Shown piece by piece: positions 7,527 through 16,179 of a stretch of DNA of 64,000 nt. Position numbers and translations under genes: made by a program. Positions within the stretch are counted from its first letter, which is position 1; each line of letters starts with the position of its first letter. Source of the stretch: Clostridia bacterium (lineage in GTDB: Bacteria; Bacillota; Clostridia; Christensenellales; UBA1242); contig JAFUSR010000004.1 of the NCBI GenBank assembly GCA_017467585.1, positions 536,620-600,619 on the forward strand, given 5' to 3'. The notes below the pieces were generated by a model. It saw only the letters and a list, made by a program, of their open reading frames with translations, was not told the DNA's origin and did no database searches.

Positions 7527-8195
7527 GTGATATATCCTGACAGAATAATAAAAACCAGACGAAAAACAATATCATTATCAATAGAAAAGGGTGGAACAAT
7601 AATAGTGCGAGCACCATCTAAAATGAGTGACGCTCAAATAAATAAATTTGTTTCATTAAAACAAAATTGGTTAATGTCAAAACTTTCTGAAATTAAATTA
7701 AATCAAAACAAGTTTTCAAGCATAATTAATCACAGCGAATATTTGTTATATGGCATAAACCACAACGTAGCCATAGCTGATGTAAAAAGGGTTGAAGTTA
7801 ATCAGAGAACAATCCTAGTTCCAAACAAGATTGAAGAATCAAGAAGACAAGCTGCTCTAATTCAGTTTTTTAAAAAACAGGCAAAGAGTGTGCTATCAAA
7901 AAGAATGGCATACATTCAGTCAATAATAAAGTTAGAACCTAAAAAGGTTAAACTAACCAACAGCAAGGGCAAATGGGGGTCGTGCAACAGCCACCAAACA
8001 ATTGCGCTTAACTGGCGCATGATAATGATTCCGCCAAGTTGCATAGACTACATAATTATTCATGAACTGTGTCACTTGGTTGAAATGAATCACTCGGCAA
8101 GATTTTGGAAACTGGTTGAGACTTTTCTGCCAAGCTATGGTGAAGCGAGAGAGAAGCTAAAAGAATACTCATTTCTATTAGAACAGTATAGATAA
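7527..8195 (+). CDS. YgjP-like (DUF45) zinc metallopeptidase
   Basis: 222 aa cytoplasmic protein of the YgjP/M48-like group. The N-terminal beta-rich half (IYPDRIIKTRRKTISLSI) is typical. Zinc ligands are in HELCHLVEMNH (His179, Glu180, His183, His189), preceded by the family signature KGKWGSC. An in-frame TTG at 7476 and ATG at 7494 exist, but the GTG at 7527 has AGAGGAG eight bases upstream and fits the family N-terminus. In other bacteria these genes often sit near restriction loci; here it is alone. The substrate is not known. Confidence 0.88.
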   Translation: MIYPDRIIKTRRKTISLSIEKGGTIIVRAPSKMSDAQINKFVSLKQNWLMSKLSEIKLNQNKFSSIINHSEYLLYGINHNVAIADVKRVEVNQRTILVPNKIEESRRQAALIQFFKKQAKSVLSKRMAYIQSIIKLEPKKVKLTNSKGKWGSCNSHQTIALNWRMIMIPPSCIDYIIIHELCHLVEMNHSARFWKLVETFLPSYGEAREKLKEYSFLLEQYR

Positions 8196-8202
8196 AAATG
8201 GT

Positions 8203-8227
8203 GCAGGGAAATTACCCTGCTTTTTTG
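8203..8227 (+). terminator. Terminator of the metalloprotease gene
   Basis: GCAGGG...CCCTGC hairpin plus T6. Confidence 0.85.
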
Positions 8228-8436
8228 TTGGTCATTTTTTTTGTTTAAACACTGACTTTGGCTACTTGCTTGGCTCATAAAAAGTGTCGTCATATTGTGT
8301 ATAGAGTTTGTGACAAGATTAAGTCAAAATCAAAATTTTAAGAGAGTCTTAGCCGAGGGGTAGAGAAAGAAAAGTGGTCTTTTATCATCGGAATAATTGT
8401 TAACAATTGTTGAAAATGTTAAAAAGTTACTATCTA

Positions 8437-8470
8437 ATCTATTCGCAAAAGACAGCTTTTGCGAATAGAT
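8437..8470. repeat. Perfect 15-bp inverted repeat
   Basis: ATCTATTCGCAAAAG and its exact reverse complement, separated by ACAG. There is no T tract, so it is not a terminator. Read as 11-bp arms around six bases it has the geometry of a dif site. Twelve bases of the arm (CTATTCGCAAAA) recur at 10699-10710, just before the Xer recombinase promoter. Confidence 0.7.
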
Positions 8471-8697
8471 GGGGTCAAAAACGTGGGTTTATTAACAAAA
8501 ATCAACTGATTTATAACAAATCGTCAATTTTCATTAATTTATGATTTCTGATAATTTAAATTCAATTTAATAATATATTATGTCAGATATAGCATCCCAA
8601 AAATACTGACAATTTTATTGTTACGTTGTTTAGTGTGTTATCAAACATAACACCCAGCATGCTTTATTCAACTTACAAAAATTTTGTTTTTATAGAC

Positions 8698-8816
8698 GGA
8701 CAATTTATCATTAATTTTTAAAAATTCTGTCTCAGAGCGTCATCTGATTTTGAATTTCAATTTTTTATATGGACAATTTGTTGTAATTCAAAAATAATTC
8801 TCTCTCAGCTCGCCAT
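8698..8816. repeat. Imperfect direct repeat, about 73-bp period
   Basis: GGACAATTT starts copies at 8698 and 8771. Each continues about 30 bases later with AATTCT, CTCTCAG or GTCTCAG, and then a CG...CAT motif. Only part of each copy is conserved. Confidence 0.4.
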
Positions 8817-9074
8817 AATTATTGTCAATAGTTTTTAATCGATTTTTATTATCGATTTTTATTGAAGACTTTGCTAACCAAAGTAAACAAATTTTACTAA
8901 GTTTTTTTTGACAGTTTTTATTGATAAGATATTTATCAAATTTTACTTAAGGTAAGTTGATTGTTTATCAGGTGTCGCAATAACGACATTTGTTTTAACA
9001 AAATTTTATGTTTTGTCTTGTTTGTTGTCTTGACAGACATAACATATTAATTAGTTTTATCAAAAATTATGCAC

Positions 9075-9105
9075 AAAAAAACTGGCCTACTCGCCAGTTT
9101 TTTTA
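9075..9105 (-). terminator. serS terminator
   Basis: CTGGC...GCCAG hairpin followed by T7 on the minus strand, immediately after the stop codon. Confidence 0.85.
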
Positions 9106-10389
9106 TTACACTTTTTTAACTATTTTTTCTTGTCCGCCCATATACTTTCTGAGCACTTCAGGAATTGTTATTGAGCCATCAGCATTTTGATATTGTTCAA
9201 TAAGTGCTGGGAACACGCGGCTTGTGGCAAGTCCAGAGCCATTAAGTGTGCAAACAAATTCAGTTTTGCCTGTCTCTTTATCACGATACTTTGTGCTGTT
9301 GCGTCTTGCTTGATAGTCATTTGCTGTAGAAACCGAACTAACTTCTTTATAAATGTTCATGCTAGGAATCCAAATTTCAATATCATAGGTTCTGGCCATA
9401 CTGTCTGAGCAGTCGCCTGCAGCAAGTTTAGACAGTTGAAAATGTAATCCAAGTCCTTCAACAAGCTTGCAAGCCTTGTTAACAAGTTCTTCAAAAGCGG
9501 CTTTGTTTTGTTTTGGTGTGCAATATTGAACCATTTCAACCTTGTTAAATTGATGTCCGCGAATCATGCCACGTTCTTCTGCACGATAACTTCCGGCTTC
9601 TCTGCGATAACATGGTGTATAAGCAAAATATTTTTTAGGCAGTTCGTCTTCTTTAAAAATTTCGCCGGCATGCATGTTAACGAGTGCTGTTTCTGCTGTT
9701 GGCAACATAAACTTGCTGTCTTGACCTTTTTTGTCAATCCAATAAACATCATCTTCAAATTTAGGAAATTGTCCTGCACCAGCACCGCAGTTATAGTTAA
9801 GCATGTGTGGAGGCAAAATGAACTCATATCCGTCTGCAAGATGTGTGTCGATAAAATAATTCAAAAGTGCCCATTCAAGTCTAGCACCGTCACCTTTATA
9901 AATCCAGGCGCCATTTCCTGCAAGCTTTGTTCCACGTTCATAGTCAATTATGTCGAGTTCGCGGCACAAGTCAATGTGATTTTTTGCTTTAAAGCCAAAT
10001 TCCGGCTTCTTTCCGTAGCTGTAAATTGCTTTGTTATTTTCTTTGCCACCTGCAACAAGGTCGTCATCTGGCAAGTTTGGCAAACACATAAGCAGATAGT
10101 TGATTCTGTTAGAAAGTTCTCCGAGTTCTTTATCAAGAACAGCAATTTCATCTCCAAGAGTCTTCATTTGGGCAATAATTGGAGCAACATCTTTTCCTTG
10201 TTTTTTCAAAACCGGAACTTCAGCGCTAACTTTGTTTCTTTCAGCTTTTTTTGCTTCAACTTCTTGTTGCAAAACACGACGTTTAGAGTCAATTTCAAGA
10301 ATTTCAGTCAAATCAACGTCTTTTCCTCTGCGTTTATATTTTTCGACAATTTCTTTTGGGTTGTTTCTGATTAATTCTAATGCAATCAT
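9106..10389 (-). CDS. serS: Seryl-tRNA synthetase
   Basis: Class II synthetase that charges tRNA-Ser. 427 aa, full length. The N-terminal coiled-coil tRNA-binding arm is about residues 25-105. Class II motif 2 is PCYRREAGSYRAEERGMIRG, and motif 3 (GSGLATSRVFPALIEQY) is near 385-400. TAETALVNMHAGEI is the serine-binding loop. A T-box leader upstream means expression follows the charging level of tRNA-Ser. It is a single-gene unit with its own promoter and terminator. Confidence 0.97.
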   Translation of the reverse strand: MIALELIRNNPKEIVEKYKRRGKDVDLTEILEIDSKRRVLQQEVEAKKAERNKVSAEVPVLKKQGKDVAPIIAQMKTLGDEIAVLDKELGELSNRINYLLMCLPNLPDDDLVAGGKENNKAIYSYGKKPEFGFKAKNHIDLCRELDIIDYERGTKLAGNGAWIYKGDGARLEWALLNYFIDTHLADGYEFILPPHMLNYNCGAGAGQFPKFEDDVYWIDKKGQDSKFMLPTAETALVNMHAGEIFKEDELPKKYFAYTPCYRREAGSYRAEERGMIRGHQFNKVEMVQYCTPKQNKAAFEELVNKACKLVEGLGLHFQLSKLAAGDCSDSMARTYDIEIWIPSMNIYKEVSSVSTANDYQARRNSTKYRDKETGKTEFVCTLNGSGLATSRVFPALIEQYQNADGSITIPEVLRKYMGGQEKIVKKV

Positions 10390-10409
10390 TTTTTATCTCC
10401 TTTTTATCA

Positions 10410-10645
10410 AAATAAAACACCTCTAAAGGTATTTTCTTTAGAGGTGATAACTTTTTTACCACGGTGCCACTCTAATTGAGCCAATAGCTCCACTTTAATC
10501 GTTGAATAATTGTGCATCAACGTTGCCCAAACTTTCGTAAGGTAGCTCAGGGGTAGACAACACAAACACATTTTATTTGCTTTCACCAACCGCAAACTCT
10601 CTGAAAAATGTAATAGTTGTGATTAGTCCCATCACCGCTAACACT
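10410..10645 (-). promoter_or_regulatory. T-box leader of serS
   Basis: Minus-strand leader of about 250 bases. The T-box sequence AGAGTGGCACCGTGG is at 10459-10473, and a terminator stem CACCTCTAAAG/CTTTAGAGGTG at 10418-10446 is followed by a T-rich stretch. The stem I region contains the characteristic GGTTGGTGAAAGC. Uncharged tRNA-Ser should stabilise the antiterminator. I did not fix the specifier codon with confidence. Confidence 0.92.
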
Positions 10646-10649
10646 CAAA

Positions 10650-10678
10650 ATTTTACTCTATCTAAACACTTATGTCAA
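10650..10678 (-). promoter_or_regulatory. serS promoter
   Basis: TTGACA (10673-10678), 17-base spacer, TAAAAT (10650-10655) on the minus strand, directly before the T-box leader. Confidence 0.8.
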
Positions 10679-10723
10679 GCAAAAATATAAAATAAAAACT
10701 ATTCGCAAAATACTTTAATTTGG

Positions 10724-10752
10724 TTGCCAATCAAAATTTTGTGGCGTATAAT
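10724..10752 (+). promoter_or_regulatory. Promoter of the Xer-type recombinase gene
   Basis: TTGCCA (10724-10729), 17-base spacer, TATAAT (10747-10752). The ATG follows six bases later. Confidence 0.75.
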
Positions 10753-10758
10753 AAAAAC

Positions 10759-11814
10759 ATGGCTACAAACACTTCATATTTCACAGAACGAAGCAGAAAA
10801 TGCACTCAAAAAATCAGGGAAATTCTCAAAGAATTGCCCGACTTTATGTATGATTATTTTGTTGGAATCGAAAACAACACAAGCGAATTAACAAGACTTA
10901 ATTATGCCTATGACATGAGAACTTTTTTCCATTATTTAATGAATGGAACCAACATTTTTCATGATAAATCATCTGTTTTTGAGTTGGAAGTTTCAGACTT
11001 AAATCGCATTAAATCAACCCACATCGAAAGATATTTAAGTTATCTTTCTTCATATGAAGACGAAGAAGGAAATCAAAAAGTAAACACAGAACGCGGAAAA
11101 GCCCGAAAACTTGCTAGCGTTCGTTCAATGTTTAAGTATTTTTATCGTCACAATCTGCTAGATGCCGATGTTGCAAGCAAGGTCCCTACTCCAAAACTTC
11201 ACGACAAGTCAATTATTCGTTTAGAGGTCGACGAAGTTGCAAAGTTTATCGACACTGCTGAGTCAGGTTATGGCCTCGAAGGTCACGCAAAAACCTATCA
11301 CGAGCACACAAAAGTTAGAGATGTTGCACTTGTAACACTGTTGCTTGGAACTGGAATGCGTATTTCAGAGTGCGTTGGTTTAAACGTTGGTGATATTGAT
11401 TTTTCAACCAACGGGCTAAAAATTACCCGCAAAGGTGGAAACCAAACAATTTTATATTTTTCTGACGAAGTCAAAGTTGCCCTTGTTGATTGGCTAAACG
11501 AACGCAATTCAAACCCTAATTTAGTCAACGAAGATGCCCTTTTTATCAGTCTTCAGAACAAAAGAATTTCGCCTCGCGCGGTTCAAAAATTAGTTAAAAA
11601 ATATGCGGGAATAACAACACCACTTAAACACATAACACCCCACAAACTTCGCAGCACCTATGGCACAAACCTTTATAGAGAAACTGGCGATATTTATATT
11701 GTTGCTGATGTTCTTGGTCACAAAGATGTTAACACAACCAAAAAGCACTATGCCGCAATCAGTGAAGACATGAGAAGAAATGTCGCAGACAAAGTTAAAC
11801 TTAGAGAACCATAA
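10759..11814 (+). CDS. Tyrosine recombinase of the XerC/XerD type
   Basis: 351 aa site-specific recombinase. The N-terminal core-binding SAM-like domain is about residues 20-150. In the catalytic domain the Arg is in GTGMRISE, the Lys in ITRKGGN, HxxR in PHKLRST, and the final His and nucleophile Tyr in GHKDVNTTKKHY. All catalytic residues are present. Because it sits alone among housekeeping genes with no mobile-element context, a chromosomal role such as dimer resolution is more likely than a phage integrase. An in-frame TTG at 10720 lies inside the promoter. The ATG at 10759 has no Shine-Dalgarno sequence and begins six bases after the -10 box, so the mRNA is probably leaderless. Confidence 0.85.
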   Translation: MATNTSYFTERSRKCTQKIREILKELPDFMYDYFVGIENNTSELTRLNYAYDMRTFFHYLMNGTNIFHDKSSVFELEVSDLNRIKSTHIERYLSYLSSYEDEEGNQKVNTERGKARKLASVRSMFKYFYRHNLLDADVASKVPTPKLHDKSIIRLEVDEVAKFIDTAESGYGLEGHAKTYHEHTKVRDVALVTLLLGTGMRISECVGLNVGDIDFSTNGLKITRKGGNQTILYFSDEVKVALVDWLNERNSNPNLVNEDALFISLQNKRISPRAVQKLVKKYAGITTPLKHITPHKLRSTYGTNLYRETGDIYIVADVLGHKDVNTTKKHYAAISEDMRRNVADKVKLREP

Positions 11815-11840
11815 AAAACACCCCTCCGGGGTGTCTTTTT
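11813..11840. terminator. Bidirectional terminator, recombinase and dipeptidase
   Basis: ACACCCC/GGGGTGT hairpin with a 3-base loop, A-rich before and T5 after, between convergent genes. Confidence 0.85.
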
Positions 11841-12657
11841 AATTAAAGAATTTTTCTGCGTTTTGATAAAAGAGTTTTAAAATATCATCTTTTGTATATC
11901 CCAAATTAGTCAGTTTTTCAGTTAACTTTTTTTCTAGATCAAAATAGTTTTTAATGCCTTTAGGCAGGTGCTTTGTTCCATAAAAGTCTGTTCCAATTGC
12001 AAAGTGCTCTATTCCAAATTTGTTGACCAAATAGTCAACATGCTTAACATAGTCGTCAAGTGTTGATTTCTTTTTTCCAGAAAGGAACTCACTAACCAAA
12101 CTTAGCCCAACAATGCCACCTGAGTCTGCAATAATTTTAATTTGATAGTCTTTTAAATTTCTTGGGTGATTATTAATAAAATAGCTTGCCGTGTGCGAGC
12201 ACAACATTGGCTTTTCTGTTATGGTAGCCAGCGACATAAAACTCTTTTCATTTAAGTGTGCGGTATCGATACAGATATTTCTAGTTTCAAACAATTTAAT
12301 GGCAAATTTTCCGAATTCAGACAAGTCACCATATTCTAGTGCTCCACCTGCCAGATTATTGTTATAATTCCAAGTAAGCCCACAATATTTTGGATTTTCA
12401 TTTGCAATTTCAAGAAGACTTTGTTTTGAAGCAAAACCAAGGTCTTCAATGGCTAAAAATGTAAAATCCCTTTCTCCTGTCAGTATTTTTGCTCTTTTAA
12501 TCGTTTCAAGCGATTTTTGGGCGTCAAATTCTGTTGTCCAAACAACAGTGGCGAGTGTTTTTGCCACCTTTTGAGCAGAAGATAAATATTTGTTTTTGAC
12601 TCTAGCACTTTTTATTGAAGTAAAATAATCGTTGTGCAAATCATAAATATAATTCAT
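11839..12657 (-). CDS. M19-family (renal-type) dipeptidase
   Basis: 272 aa TIM-barrel metalloenzyme; M19 enzymes cleave dipeptides using two zinc ions. Ligand motifs are visible: HND in YDLHNDY near residue 8, Glu in AIEDLG, His in CSHTAS, Asp in GTDFYG. It is shorter than many M19 proteins (320-400 aa) but covers the barrel. The start was taken at the ATG just before YIYDLHND. A GTG 48 bases further upstream would add an unrelated extension through the neighbouring terminator. No Shine-Dalgarno sequence is visible at either start. No signal peptide, so it is cytoplasmic. Confidence 0.85.
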   Translation of the reverse strand: MNYIYDLHNDYFTSIKSARVKNKYLSSAQKVAKTLATVVWTTEFDAQKSLETIKRAKILTGERDFTFLAIEDLGFASKQSLLEIANENPKYCGLTWNYNNNLAGGALEYGDLSEFGKFAIKLFETRNICIDTAHLNEKSFMSLATITEKPMLCSHTASYFINNHPRNLKDYQIKIIADSGGIVGLSLVSEFLSGKKKSTLDDYVKHVDYLVNKFGIEHFAIGTDFYGTKHLPKGIKNYFDLEKKLTEKLTNLGYTKDDILKLFYQNAEKFFN

Positions 12658-12704
12658 GTTATATTTTATTATTGCCAAACAAAAATAATGATAAAAATTA
12701 CGCA

Positions 12705-12731
12705 CAAAAAAACGGACTATTTCTAGTCCGT
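12705..12731 (-). terminator. rny terminator
   Basis: ACGGACTA...TAGTCCGT stem followed by T7 on the minus strand. Confidence 0.85.
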
Positions 12732-12738
12732 AAATTTT

Positions 12739-14298
12739 TTATTGAGCCACATCAGTTGCTCTAGTTTCACGAATAACGTTAACCTTGATTGTTCCTGGAT
12801 ATTCAAGTTCGCTTTCAATTTTTCTAGCAATTTCTTTGGCTAAAACTGGCATAGAGCTGTCATCAACTTCTTCTGGCTTAACAGCAATTCTAATTTCGCG
12901 ACCAGCCTGAATAGCATAGCTTGCTGCAACACCTTTAAATCCGTTTGCAATAGACTCGAGTTTTTCAAGGCGCTTTACATATGCGTCTAAGCTCTCTCTT
13001 CTTGCACCTGGGCGACTGCTAGAAATTGCGTCCGCAACCTGAACAAGAATAGCTTCTATGCTGTGGAAAGGAACATCGCCATGGTGAGCTTCAATGCAGT
13101 GAATAACCTCTGGGTTTTCTTTATATTTTTTAGTCAGGTCAACACCAATTTGAACGTGGCTTCCTTCCATTTCAAAATCGAGCGCCTTGCCAATATCGTG
13201 CAAAAGTCCACCGCGCTTAGCAATGTCAACATTTGCGCCAAGTTCACCAGCAAGAAGACCAGCAATATGGCTTGTTTCTAGTGAGTGTTTTAAAACGTTT
13301 TGTCCATAACTTGTTCTATATTTGAGTCTGCCAAGAACTTTAACAAGTTCAGGGTGCATGTTGAATATGCCAACTTCAAATATAGCGTTTTCACCAGCCT
13401 CTTTAATTGTTTTTTCAAGGTCTTTTTTAACCTTTTCAACAATGTCTTCAACACGTGCTGGATGAATTCTGCCATCTGTTATCAGTTTTTCGAGGGTTAA
13501 TCTTGCAACTTCTCTTCTAATTGGGTCAAAGCTGCTCAAGATTACAGCTTCTGGAGTGTCATCAACAATCAGATCAACGCCAGTAGCATTTTCGATTGCG
13601 CGAATGTTTCTTCCTTCGCGGCCGATGATTCTTCCTTTCATTTCGTCATTAGGAAGTGGAACGGCTGTGACGGTTACTTCGCTAGTCTGATCAGTAGCAC
13701 ATTTTTGAATTGCGAGTGTAACAATGTCACGAGCTTTCTTTTCGCCTTCTTCGTGAGCTTGTTCTTCGATTTCACGAACAATGTTTCCAGCTTCTTTTCT
13801 TGCATCGTCAACAATAGATTCAACCAATTGTTGTTTTGCTTCGTCGCGAGAAAGACCAGCAACTCTTTCGAGTTCCTTAGAAATTTTTTCGCGTTCTTCG
13901 CCAAGCTTTTTTTCTTGGCCAGCAAGTTCTTTTGTTTTGTTTTCAAGTGTTAGTCTTTCGTTGTCTAACATTGAAGACTTTTTTTCAAGAGATTCTTCCT
14001 TGCGGTCGAGCATCTCTTCCTTTTGAAATAGTCTGTTTTCTTGTCTTTGAATTTCGCTTCTGCGCGCCTTGATATCTTCGTCAGATTCAGTTTTAAGTTT
14101 CAAAACTTCCTCTTTTGCTTCAAGCACAGCTTCTTTTTTGATGTTTTTTGCTTCGTTTTCAGCATCAGCAATCAATTTGTTGGCTTGAGCATGAGCCTTG
14201 CCGAGTTTATTTTTTTGCACACTAATTGTAACAAATGTTGCAACAACTGCACCAACTGCAAGACAACCAAGGGCGATAGCAATATAGATTCCTACCAT
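12739..14298 (-). CDS. rny: Ribonuclease Y
   Basis: Membrane-anchored endoribonuclease that starts mRNA decay in Firmicutes. 519 aa, the usual length. The N-terminal membrane helix ([20 protein letters not shown]) is about residues 3-25, with a long charged coiled coil to about 205, a KH domain with [10 protein letters not shown] near 220, and an HD domain with LLHDIGKA near 365. Shine-Dalgarno AAGGGG. It has its own promoter and lies downstream of recA, as in many Clostridia. Confidence 0.96.
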   Translation of the reverse strand: MVGIYIAIALGCLAVGAVVATFVTISVQKNKLGKAHAQANKLIADAENEAKNIKKEAVLEAKEEVLKLKTESDEDIKARRSEIQRQENRLFQKEEMLDRKEESLEKKSSMLDNERLTLENKTKELAGQEKKLGEEREKISKELERVAGLSRDEAKQQLVESIVDDARKEAGNIVREIEEQAHEEGEKKARDIVTLAIQKCATDQTSEVTVTAVPLPNDEMKGRIIGREGRNIRAIENATGVDLIVDDTPEAVILSSFDPIRREVARLTLEKLITDGRIHPARVEDIVEKVKKDLEKTIKEAGENAIFEVGIFNMHPELVKVLGRLKYRTSYGQNVLKHSLETSHIAGLLAGELGANVDIAKRGGLLHDIGKALDFEMEGSHVQIGVDLTKKYKENPEVIHCIEAHHGDVPFHSIEAILVQVADAISSSRPGARRESLDAYVKRLEKLESIANGFKGVAASYAIQAGREIRIAVKPEEVDDSSMPVLAKEIARKIESELEYPGTIKVNVIRETRATDVAQ

Positions 14299-14395
14299 AA
14301 AAATTCCCCTTATTTGTTGTTTAGTTATACTATTATTCAGTTTAAAATATATTAAAAATAAAATTATTTATTATTGAACTTTAGTATCTGAGTTA

Positions 14396-14425
14396 ATAGT
14401 AACACACAAAAAAAGTTGTTGTCAA
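14396..14425 (-). promoter_or_regulatory. rny promoter
   Basis: TTGACA (14420-14425), 18-base spacer, TACTAT (14396-14401) on the minus strand. Leader about 95 bases. Confidence 0.6.
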
Positions 14426-14477
14426 GCAAGTTTGTTTTAAGGCTTCAAAAAGATTAAAATTAATTTAAAATTTTTGT

Positions 14478-14506
14478 CAAAAAAAATCTCACACATTGTG
14501 TGAGAT
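14478..14506 (-). terminator. recA terminator
   Basis: ATCTCACAC/GTGTGAGAT stem with a 3-base loop, then T8 on the minus strand. Confidence 0.85.
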
Positions 14507-14512
14507 AAATTT

Positions 14513-15511
14513 TTACTTACCTTCTCTAATGGCCTGTTTAATTTGTTCTTCAATAGCAGCAGCAAACTCAGGATTATTTTCGATATATTGTTTTGCGTTT
14601 TCCTTGCCTTGAGCAATCTTTTCTCCATTATAACTAAACCACGCGCCGCCCTTTTGAATTATGTCTTTTTCTAATGCCATGTCAAGCAAACATCCAGACT
14701 TAGAAATTCCTTGACCAAACACAATGTCAAATTCAGCGGTTTTAAATGGTGGAGCCATTTTGTTTTTAACAACTTTAACTTTTGTTCTGGCACCAACGCT
14801 ATCAGTTCCATCTTTAAGAACTTCACCTTTTCTAACGTCAAGACGAACGCTAGAATAAAACTTAAGCGCCTTTCCGCCAGGAGTTGTTTCTGGGTTTCCA
14901 AACATTATTCCAACTTTTTCGCGAAGCTGGTTGATAAACACAACACAAGTTTTTGTTTTGTTGGTGATTCCAGCAAGTTTTCTAAGGGCTTGGCTCATAA
15001 GTCTTGCTTGAAGGCCAACGTGGCTATCTCCCATTTCCCCATCAATTTCTGCCTTTGGGGTAAGCGCTGCAACAGAGTCGATAACAACAATGTCAACAGA
15101 GCCACTTCTAACAAGACTTTCAGCAATTTCAAGACCTTGTTCACCAGTGTCTGGTTGAGAAACATAAAGGTTTTCTGTGTCAACTCCAAGACGTGCAGCA
15201 TAAACTGGGTCGAGAGCATGTTCTGCATCAATAAACGCAGCAGTTCCGCCAAGGCGTTGTGCTTCTGCGATCATGTGGAGCGAAACAGTTGTTTTGCCTG
15301 AAGATTCAGGTCCATAAATTTCAATAATTCTTCCACGAGGAATTCCACCAATTCCAAGCGCAATATCAAGTGGCAAACAGCCTGTTGGAATAACTTCAAC
15401 AGATTGTTCTGCAACATCACCAAGTTTCATGATGCTGCCCTTTCCAAATGTTTTTTCAATTTGAGCAATAGCTTGTTCTAGATTTTTTTGTTTATCAGAT
15501 TGTGTAGCCAT
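14513..15511 (-). CDS. recA: Recombinase RecA
   Basis: Strand-exchange protein and co-protease for LexA. Walker [10 protein letters not shown] is at residues 67-75. Loop L1 ([20 protein letters not shown]) and loop L2 ([17 protein letters not shown]) are complete. 332 aa, slightly short because the acidic C-terminal tail is reduced. Its promoter has a LexA-like operator filling the spacer, so it is SOS-regulated. Shine-Dalgarno GAGG upstream of the ATG. No intein. Confidence 0.98.
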   Translation of the reverse strand: MATQSDKQKNLEQAIAQIEKTFGKGSIMKLGDVAEQSVEVIPTGCLPLDIALGIGGIPRGRIIEIYGPESSGKTTVSLHMIAEAQRLGGTAAFIDAEHALDPVYAARLGVDTENLYVSQPDTGEQGLEIAESLVRSGSVDIVVIDSVAALTPKAEIDGEMGDSHVGLQARLMSQALRKLAGITNKTKTCVVFINQLREKVGIMFGNPETTPGGKALKFYSSVRLDVRKGEVLKDGTDSVGARTKVKVVKNKMAPPFKTAEFDIVFGQGISKSGCLLDMALEKDIIQKGGAWFSYNGEKIAQGKENAKQYIENNPEFAAAIEEQIKQAIREGK

Positions 15512-15540
15512 AATTTTTACCTCTTTTTTTATCTAAATCA

Positions 15541-15569
15541 ATTATAGAACATTTATTCGATAAATGCAA
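15541..15569 (-). promoter_or_regulatory. recA promoter with LexA-like operator
   Basis: TTGCAT (15564-15569), 17-base spacer, TATAAT (15541-15546). The spacer contains GAATAAATGTTC (15547-15558, minus strand), a one-mismatch form of GAAC-N4-GTTC. Bound LexA would cover the core promoter. Confidence 0.75.
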
Positions 15570-15574
15570 GTGTT

Positions 15575-16177
15575 TTAATCAACTTTCTTTTCATTTAATG
15601 CTTTTGTTGCATTAACAATATAGTTAACGCATGAAACAATGCAAAGCAAAACACCAACAATCATAAGAGACAGTCCAGCAATTCTAACATATTCAAGCCA
15701 GTCGCCCTGAACAACACAAGTGAGCCCAATATATAGCATCATAACCATGCTTGCAATATCAAGGAAGAAAGATTTGATTTTTCCAAAAATGTCTGCAGCA
15801 ATAACAACATCGTTGTTTGCAGCAACCATTCTAACGCCGCTTATCAAAATATCGCGAAGAACGACAATCAAAACAATCACAATAGCAAGCCAGTTTAGTG
15901 TTGTTGGAATTTTAAAGAGAACCAATATAATTGCAGTTGTTGTGATAAATTTGTCTGCAATTTGGTCCATAAATTTTCCAAAGTCAGTAACAAGATTATA
16001 CTTTCTAGCAATATATCCATCCAAAAAGTCAGTGAGACATGCCAAAACATAAACTCCAAGTGCACAGAAATATCCAATGCCATTTGGAATATCAATTAAA
16101 AATAGCGCAATCATTAGCGGTGTGCAAAAAATTCTTACCATTGTTAGCACATTAGGAACATTCCATTTAAAATTCAT
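15575..16177 (-). CDS. pgsA: CDP-diacylglycerol--glycerol-3-phosphate 3-phosphatidyltransferase
   Basis: Integral membrane enzyme of phosphatidylglycerol synthesis. 200 aa with several hydrophobic helices. The CDP-alcohol phosphotransferase motif D-x2-DG-x2-AR-x8-G-x3-D-x3-D is intact, from DFLDGYIAR through GKFMDQIAD near residues 50-80. It ends a block with ftsK and rimO; only two bases separate it from the rimO stop. The usual neighbour cinA between pgsA and recA is absent here. Confidence 0.93.
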   Translation of the reverse strand: MNFKWNVPNVLTMVRIFCTPLMIALFLIDIPNGIGYFCALGVYVLACLTDFLDGYIARKYNLVTDFGKFMDQIADKFITTTAIILVLFKIPTTLNWLAIVIVLIVVLRDILISGVRMVAANNDVVIAADIFGKIKSFFLDIASMVMMLYIGLTCVVQGDWLEYVRIAGLSLMIVGVLLCIVSCVNYIVNATKALNEKKVD

Positions 16178-16179
16178 AA

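Larger units (their letters stand above)
8228..9074. other. Long AT-rich non-coding region
   Basis: About 850 bases without a credible gene: only short ORFs lacking ribosome sites and family signatures. It holds a perfect 15-bp palindrome (8437-8470), an imperfect direct repeat about 73 bases apart (8698 and 8771), and a tandem 13-mer ATCGATTTTTATT near 8840. It lies between the terminators of two convergent genes, so transcription through it is not expected. It could be decayed sequence, or a site used as DNA. Confidence 0.6.

Noticed and set aside
8203..9105. Replication origin in the long non-coding region
   Set aside because: I saw no cluster of DnaA boxes (TTATCCACA-like) and no dnaA or dnaN nearby. 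AT richness alone is not enough.
9008..9190. Small ORF near the serS end
   Set aside because: It overlaps the serS terminator and 3' end, with no ribosome site.
9508..10374. Long ORF of 288 codons on the plus strand opposite serS
   Set aside because: It is the antisense frame of serS, rich in Phe, Cys and Asn as expected for a shadow frame, with no ribosome site or family match.
10759..11814. Prophage or integrative-element integrase
   Set aside because: The recombinase is complete but has no excisionase, phage gene or att duplication nearby, and sits among housekeeping genes.
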